A stretch of DNA of 64,000 nt. It comes from Pseudomonadota bacterium (lineage in GTDB: Bacteria; Myxococcota_A; Polyangia; Haliangiales; Haliangiaceae). The notes below the pieces were generated by a model. The model was not told the DNA's origin, searched no databases, and was given only the letters and a program-made list of their open reading frames with translations. The DNA lies in assembly GCA_023428295.1 (NCBI GenBank), contig JAEYYV010000234.1, positions 1-64,000 on the forward strand, written 5' to 3'. The position numbers and the translations under genes were made by a program. Shown here one piece after another: positions 61,055 through 64,000 of this stretch; within the stretch, counting starts at the first letter, position 1, and every line of letters begins with the position of its first letter.

Positions 61055-62704
61055 ATGTCGGTCCTCTACTTCCTGCTGCTCGTCGGCGTGCTCGTGCTCA
61101 TCCACGAGCTCGGGCACTTCGTGGCCGCGAAGCTGCTGGACATGAAGGTGCTGACGTTCTCGATCGGCTACGGCCGGCCCATCGTGCGCGTGAAGCTCAA
61201 GGAGACGGACTACCAGATCGGCGCGTTCCCCCTCGGTGGCTACGTTCGCATCCTCGGCATCGAGACCGACGACTCCGCACAGAAGACGGACACCGGGCGC
61301 AGCTTCGCGAGCCGGCCGCTGTGGCAGCGGCTGATCGTGGTGCTCGCCGGCCCGGCGGCAAATCTCTTACTTCCGGTCGTCATCTACTTCGTCTTCTTCG
61401 CGGGTCACACCACGCTGCCGGCCGCGGTGATCGGCGACGTCTTCGACGGCGGCGCTGCCTCGCGTGCGGGCATCGAGCCCGGCGACAAGGTGCTCGAGAT
61501 CAACGGCCGCGCGATTCGCTACTGGGAGGAGCTCGAGAACACGGTTCGCTCGTCGGCGGGCAAGGAGCTGCGCCTTCGCGTGTCACGCAACGGCAAGACG
61601 TTCGAGCGGTACGTCACGCCGATCGAGGAGACCGTCCACGCGCGCGACGGCCAAACGCGGCGCGTCGGCTGGGCGGGCATCACGCACTCGCCGTTCGTGC
61701 CGATCGTCGGCGTCGTCGACGGTCAATCGCCCGCCGCGCGCGCCGGCATGCGCACCGGTGACATCATCATCAGCGTCGACGGACAAGCCGTGCAGAACTG
61801 GCGCGACGTCCAACGCGCACTCGGCAAGTTCGTTCGCCGCACGAGCCTCGTGTACTTCCGCGGCACCGAGATCCCCGGCGTGCCGCAGGTGGAGCTACTC
61901 GCTCCCGGCTTCGCCGACCTCGTCCCCGAGACGCGCGTCGCGGACACGCTCGAGCGTCACAGCTACACGGGCCTCGAGCACGCGGAGATGTTCGTCGCGC
62001 GCGTGGATGCGGGCTCTCCCGCGGACAGCGCGGGCCTCCGCCCCGGCGATCTCGTCGTCGCCCTCGACGGAAAGCCGGTGCTGCACTGGCACGATCTCGA
62101 CCAGCGCTTGCAAGCCGAGCCCGACAAGACATTCAAGCTGACGTGGAAGCGCGCCGTCGGTGACAAGACGGAGACGATGTCCGCCGACGTCACGCAGGTG
62201 CGCCGGCAACGCCTCGACGATTACGACCACACCGTGTCGCGCCTCGTGTTCGGTGCCGGCAACGACATCGATCGCGGCCGCGGCGCGATGATCGCCATCG
62301 AAGGGCGCGTCGGCTACGCGATGAGCAAGGCGTTCCAGCGCACGGGCGAGACCATCACCACCATGGCGAGCGGCTTCTTCCAGGTGATCGGCGGCGATAC
62401 GCCCGGCGATAGCTTCGGCGGCCCGCTGATGATGTGGCGCGTCGCTTCCGTCTCCGGAAACCAAGGATGGGACTCGTTCCTTCTGATGCTGGCGCTTATC
62501 TCTGTCAATCTCGGCCTTATCAACTTGCTGCCCATTCCCATGCTGGACGGTGGTCACCTGCTCGTGTTCGTCATCGAGGGCGCGCGGCGGCGCAAGCTGT
62601 CCGCCGAGACGCACAAGCGCATCCAGCTCGCGGGGTTGATCCTCGTGGGCGTCATCACCATCCTCGCGCTGCGCAACGACGTCATGCGCTTCTTCTTCCG
62701 ATGA
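61055..62704 (+). CDS. rseP: site-2 protease RseP with three PDZ domains
   Basis: 549-residue intramembrane zinc protease of the S2P/M50 family, which cuts anti-sigma factors within the membrane. HELGH at 17-21 (H17, E18, H21) and the LDG motif in INLLPIPMLDGGHLLVFVIE supply the zinc ligands. Three PDZ-like units are visible instead of two: AAVIGDVFDGGAASRAGIEP, PIVGVVDGQSPAARAGMRTG and MFVARVDAGSPADSAGLRPG. That explains the 100 extra residues over E. coli RseP. The stop overlaps the tsaB start as ATGA. It could release one of the ECF systems of this genome, perhaps the FecR-like one. Confidence 0.95.
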   Translation: MSVLYFLLLVGVLVLIHELGHFVAAKLLDMKVLTFSIGYGRPIVRVKLKETDYQIGAFPLGGYVRILGIETDDSAQKTDTGRSFASRPLWQRLIVVLAGPAANLLLPVVIYFVFFAGHTTLPAAVIGDVFDGGAASRAGIEPGDKVLEINGRAIRYWEELENTVRSSAGKELRLRVSRNGKTFERYVTPIEETVHARDGQTRRVGWAGITHSPFVPIVGVVDGQSPAARAGMRTGDIIISVDGQAVQNWRDVQRALGKFVRRTSLVYFRGTEIPGVPQVELLAPGFADLVPETRVADTLERHSYTGLEHAEMFVARVDAGSPADSAGLRPGDLVVALDGKPVLHWHDLDQRLQAEPDKTFKLTWKRAVGDKTETMSADVTQVRRQRLDDYDHTVSRLVFGAGNDIDRGRGAMIAIEGRVGYAMSKAFQRTGETITTMASGFFQVIGGDTPGDSFGGPLMMWRVASVSGNQGWDSFLLMLALISVNLGLINLLPIPMLDGGHLLVFVIEGARRRKLSAETHKRIQLAGLILVGVITILALRNDVMRFFFR

Positions 62705-63414
62705 AGGTCCTCGGACTCGATAGCGCCACGCTGACCGCGGGCATCGCGATCGTCGACGGCGACACGGTGCTCGCCGACGCGCGGCATGATCAGAGCGGCC
62801 GCACCGCGGACCTGCTCGTCACGCTCGATAGCGTGTGCAAGCGCGCCGGTGTTTCGCCGATGGAGCTCGACGCGATCGCCGTGGGCGCCGGGCCCGGATC
62901 GTTCACCGGCCTTCGCATCGGCATGGCGACGGCCAAGGGCATCGCGTTCGCGGCGCAGAAACCGCTGTGGGCCGTGTCCTCGCTCGCCGCGCTCGCACAC
63001 GACGGCGCCACGCACCTCGGCAACGAGCAGCTCTTTCCGTACCTCGACGGTGTGATCGTCGCGGTCCTCGACGCGCGTCGCGGTGAGGTGTTCGCCGGCT
63101 GCTACGCGAACGACGTCCTCGTCGGCGAGGAGCGCGTGCTCTCGCCGCGCGAGCTCGTGGCGTGGGTCACGGAGCAAGCGGGCGATCGGCTCGTCTCGTA
63201 TGTCGGCGACGCGATCGATGCATTTCCCGACGAGCTCGGCGCGCTCTCGGCCACCTGGCATCGAACGACACCATCGGGCATCTCCGTGGCAGAGCGCGCA
63301 CTCGCCGGCGCGCGCGTCGATGTCCTCGTCACGGGCGGCCCCACGTATATCCGACCGTCGGAGGCCGAGGTGCTCTACCCCGATGGTGTCCCTGGTGCAC
63401 TGAAACGATCGTGA
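62701..63414 (+). CDS. tsaB: tRNA threonylcarbamoyladenosine synthesis protein TsaB
   Basis: 237 residues. TsaB is the ASKHA-fold partner of TsaD in making t6A37 on tRNA. Motifs: VLGLDSATLTAGIAIVDGDT, LDAIAVGAGPGSFTGLRIGM (conserved GPGSFTGLRIG), ATAKGIAFAAQKPLWAVSSL and VAVLDARRGEVFAGCY. The C-terminus is normal (VLVTGGPTYIRPSEAEVLYP). ATG 62701 overlaps the rseP stop by four bases. Confidence 0.96.
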   Translation: MKVLGLDSATLTAGIAIVDGDTVLADARHDQSGRTADLLVTLDSVCKRAGVSPMELDAIAVGAGPGSFTGLRIGMATAKGIAFAAQKPLWAVSSLAALAHDGATHLGNEQLFPYLDGVIVAVLDARRGEVFAGCYANDVLVGEERVLSPRELVAWVTEQAGDRLVSYVGDAIDAFPDELGALSATWHRTTPSGISVAERALAGARVDVLVTGGPTYIRPSEAEVLYPDGVPGALKRS

Positions 63415-63441
63415 TAGGCTCGAATCCAGGGTCGAAAACCT

Positions 63442-63446
63442 GGAGG
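63442..63446 (+). promoter_or_regulatory. ribosome binding site GGAGG for a TTG start
   Basis: ggagg six bases before TTG 63453; it supports the TTG start of the DUF465 gene over other codons. Confidence 0.6.
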
Positions 63447-63452
63447 CCACGT

Positions 63453-63641
63453 TTGAGCACATTGACCGAAGCGTCGAAGGAATCTCTCCTCGCGGAGCTC
63501 ACCGCCGAGCACCGCCGCCTCGATGAAGAAGTGCAACAACTGGAGCGACGCAGATCGCTGACGCCTGCGGAGCAAGCCGAGATATCGCGCCTGAAGAAGC
63601 AGAAGCTTCTGACCAAAGACCGCATCGCCCGGCTGGCGTAA
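63453..63641 (+). CDS. DUF465/YdcH-family small coiled-coil protein
   Basis: 62 residues: MSTLTEASKESLLAELTAEH, then RRLDEEVQQLERRRSLTPAE and QAEISRLKKQKLLTKDRIAR. The antiparallel helical hairpin ending LKKQKLxxKDxI is the DUF465/YdcH signature. Function unknown. Starts with TTG, chosen from GGAGG at 63442-63446 and the family N-terminus. It lies 38 bp after tsaB. Confidence 0.85.
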   Translation: MSTLTEASKESLLAELTAEHRRLDEEVQQLERRRSLTPAEQAEISRLKKQKLLTKDRIARLA

Positions 63642-63659
63642 CGCTGGTACCAAGTAGGC

Positions 63660-64000
63660 GTGCAGCTCACGCCTGAGATGATCGAGAAGATGCGGGCCAT
63701 CGGCCTGCGTCTCGACCGTGCTGGAACGTTCTGGCACGAGGGGAGCGCGGTCACGCATCCGCGACTTCGCCAAGCGCTGCTGCGCTGGCTCGATGTCCGT
63801 CCCGAGGATCAGCGCGACATCGTGCGCCTCGACGACAAGCGTTACGCATATGTCGACGTCGAGGACGCTCACCTGCGCGCGCTGTCGGCGCGATGGGACG
63901 GCGATCGCTGCTTCGTCTTGTGGGACGACGAGCAGGAAGAAGAGCTCGCTTACGCGACGCTGCGCCAAGCAGACGATCACGCGCTCTACGCGTCCGCGCG
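63660..64000 (+). CDS. conserved unknown protein, 5' part only
   Basis: From GTG 63660 the frame stays open to the right edge (at least 113 residues): MQLTPEMIEKMRAIGLRLDR, AGTFWHEGSAVTHPRLRQAL, LRWLDVRPEDQRDIVRLDDK, then YAYVDVEDAHLRALSARWDG. It resembles a family of myxobacterial proteins seen from memory (Trp/Arg-rich, with LxRAGxFWHEGExVxHPRLxxAL), no function known. It runs off the window. It begins 18 bp past the DUF465 stop and probably belongs to the same operon. Confidence 0.65.
   Translation, partial: MQLTPEMIEKMRAIGLRLDRAGTFWHEGSAVTHPRLRQALLRWLDVRPEDQRDIVRLDDKRYAYVDVEDAHLRALSARWDGDRCFVLWDDEQEEELAYATLRQADDHALYASA

Overview
The window looks like chromosomal DNA from a myxobacterium-type organism (Myxococcota, possibly near Haliangium/Kofleriaceae). 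This is inferred from several signs: high GC, dense coding, three large Pkn2-type Ser/Thr kinases, a formylglycine-enzyme-fold lipoprotein, many short Pro/Ala-rich lipoproteins, a probable MXAN_5187-type protein and a eukaryote-like prolyl-tRNA synthetase. I see no transposase, integrase, CRISPR array, tRNA or rRNA. No gap between genes exceeds about 280 bp; the longest (11373-11610 and 43209-43482) are ordinary promoter-type spacers.

Layout. 1-11.4 kb: a 5' fragment of a MutT/Nudix gene with an apparent frameshift, a lamin-tail-domain protein, then a minus-strand translation block holding rpsB, tsf, proS, pyrH and frr. This block is interrupted by two kinases, MgtC and a zinc-ribbon protein. 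11.6-19.8 kb: M13 peptidase, lipoproteins, a coupled pair (large unknown protein plus SUMF1-like lipoprotein), a YkgJ cysteine-cluster protein, a DGQHR protein and a STAS-like protein. 19.8-31.1 kb: a kinase with a beta-propeller, a ferredoxin-flavoprotein with a long disordered tail, an acyltransferase, a HEAT protein and a tetR-emrB-emrA efflux operon with two matching operator palindromes.

31.2-37.3 kb is the most unusual stretch: Ku, a PolX-like protein whose polymerase site looks degenerate but whose PHP nuclease site is intact, a LigD that joins the phosphoesterase and polymerase domains with no ligase domain, and a translationally coupled winged-helix/TM2 membrane protein. Together they look like a rearranged end-joining module that needs a ligase from elsewhere.

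37.3-50.8 kb: a VWA lipoprotein, an outer-membrane protein, an inactive/active pair of M16 peptidases, a small protein with a very good ribosome binding site, rpsU-prmA-rsmE, a calcium-repeat lipoprotein, an RDD protein and a GspE-N/HEAT protein. 50.9-64 kb: a Sel1-like lipoprotein coupled to an unknown protein, a POTRA protein, a secreted neutral ceramidase, an ECF sigma factor with an overlapping FecR-like membrane partner and a candidate self-regulated promoter, an AgmX-like protein, thrC, a probable MXAN_5187-type protein, then rseP-tsaB-DUF465 and a truncated reading frame at the right edge.

Two genes (left edge and 9420-9783) become normal family members only if one frame change is allowed. 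Both should be checked against raw reads before being called pseudogenes. Starts were chosen from signal peptides, overlaps and ribosome binding sites, and several remain uncertain by a few codons.
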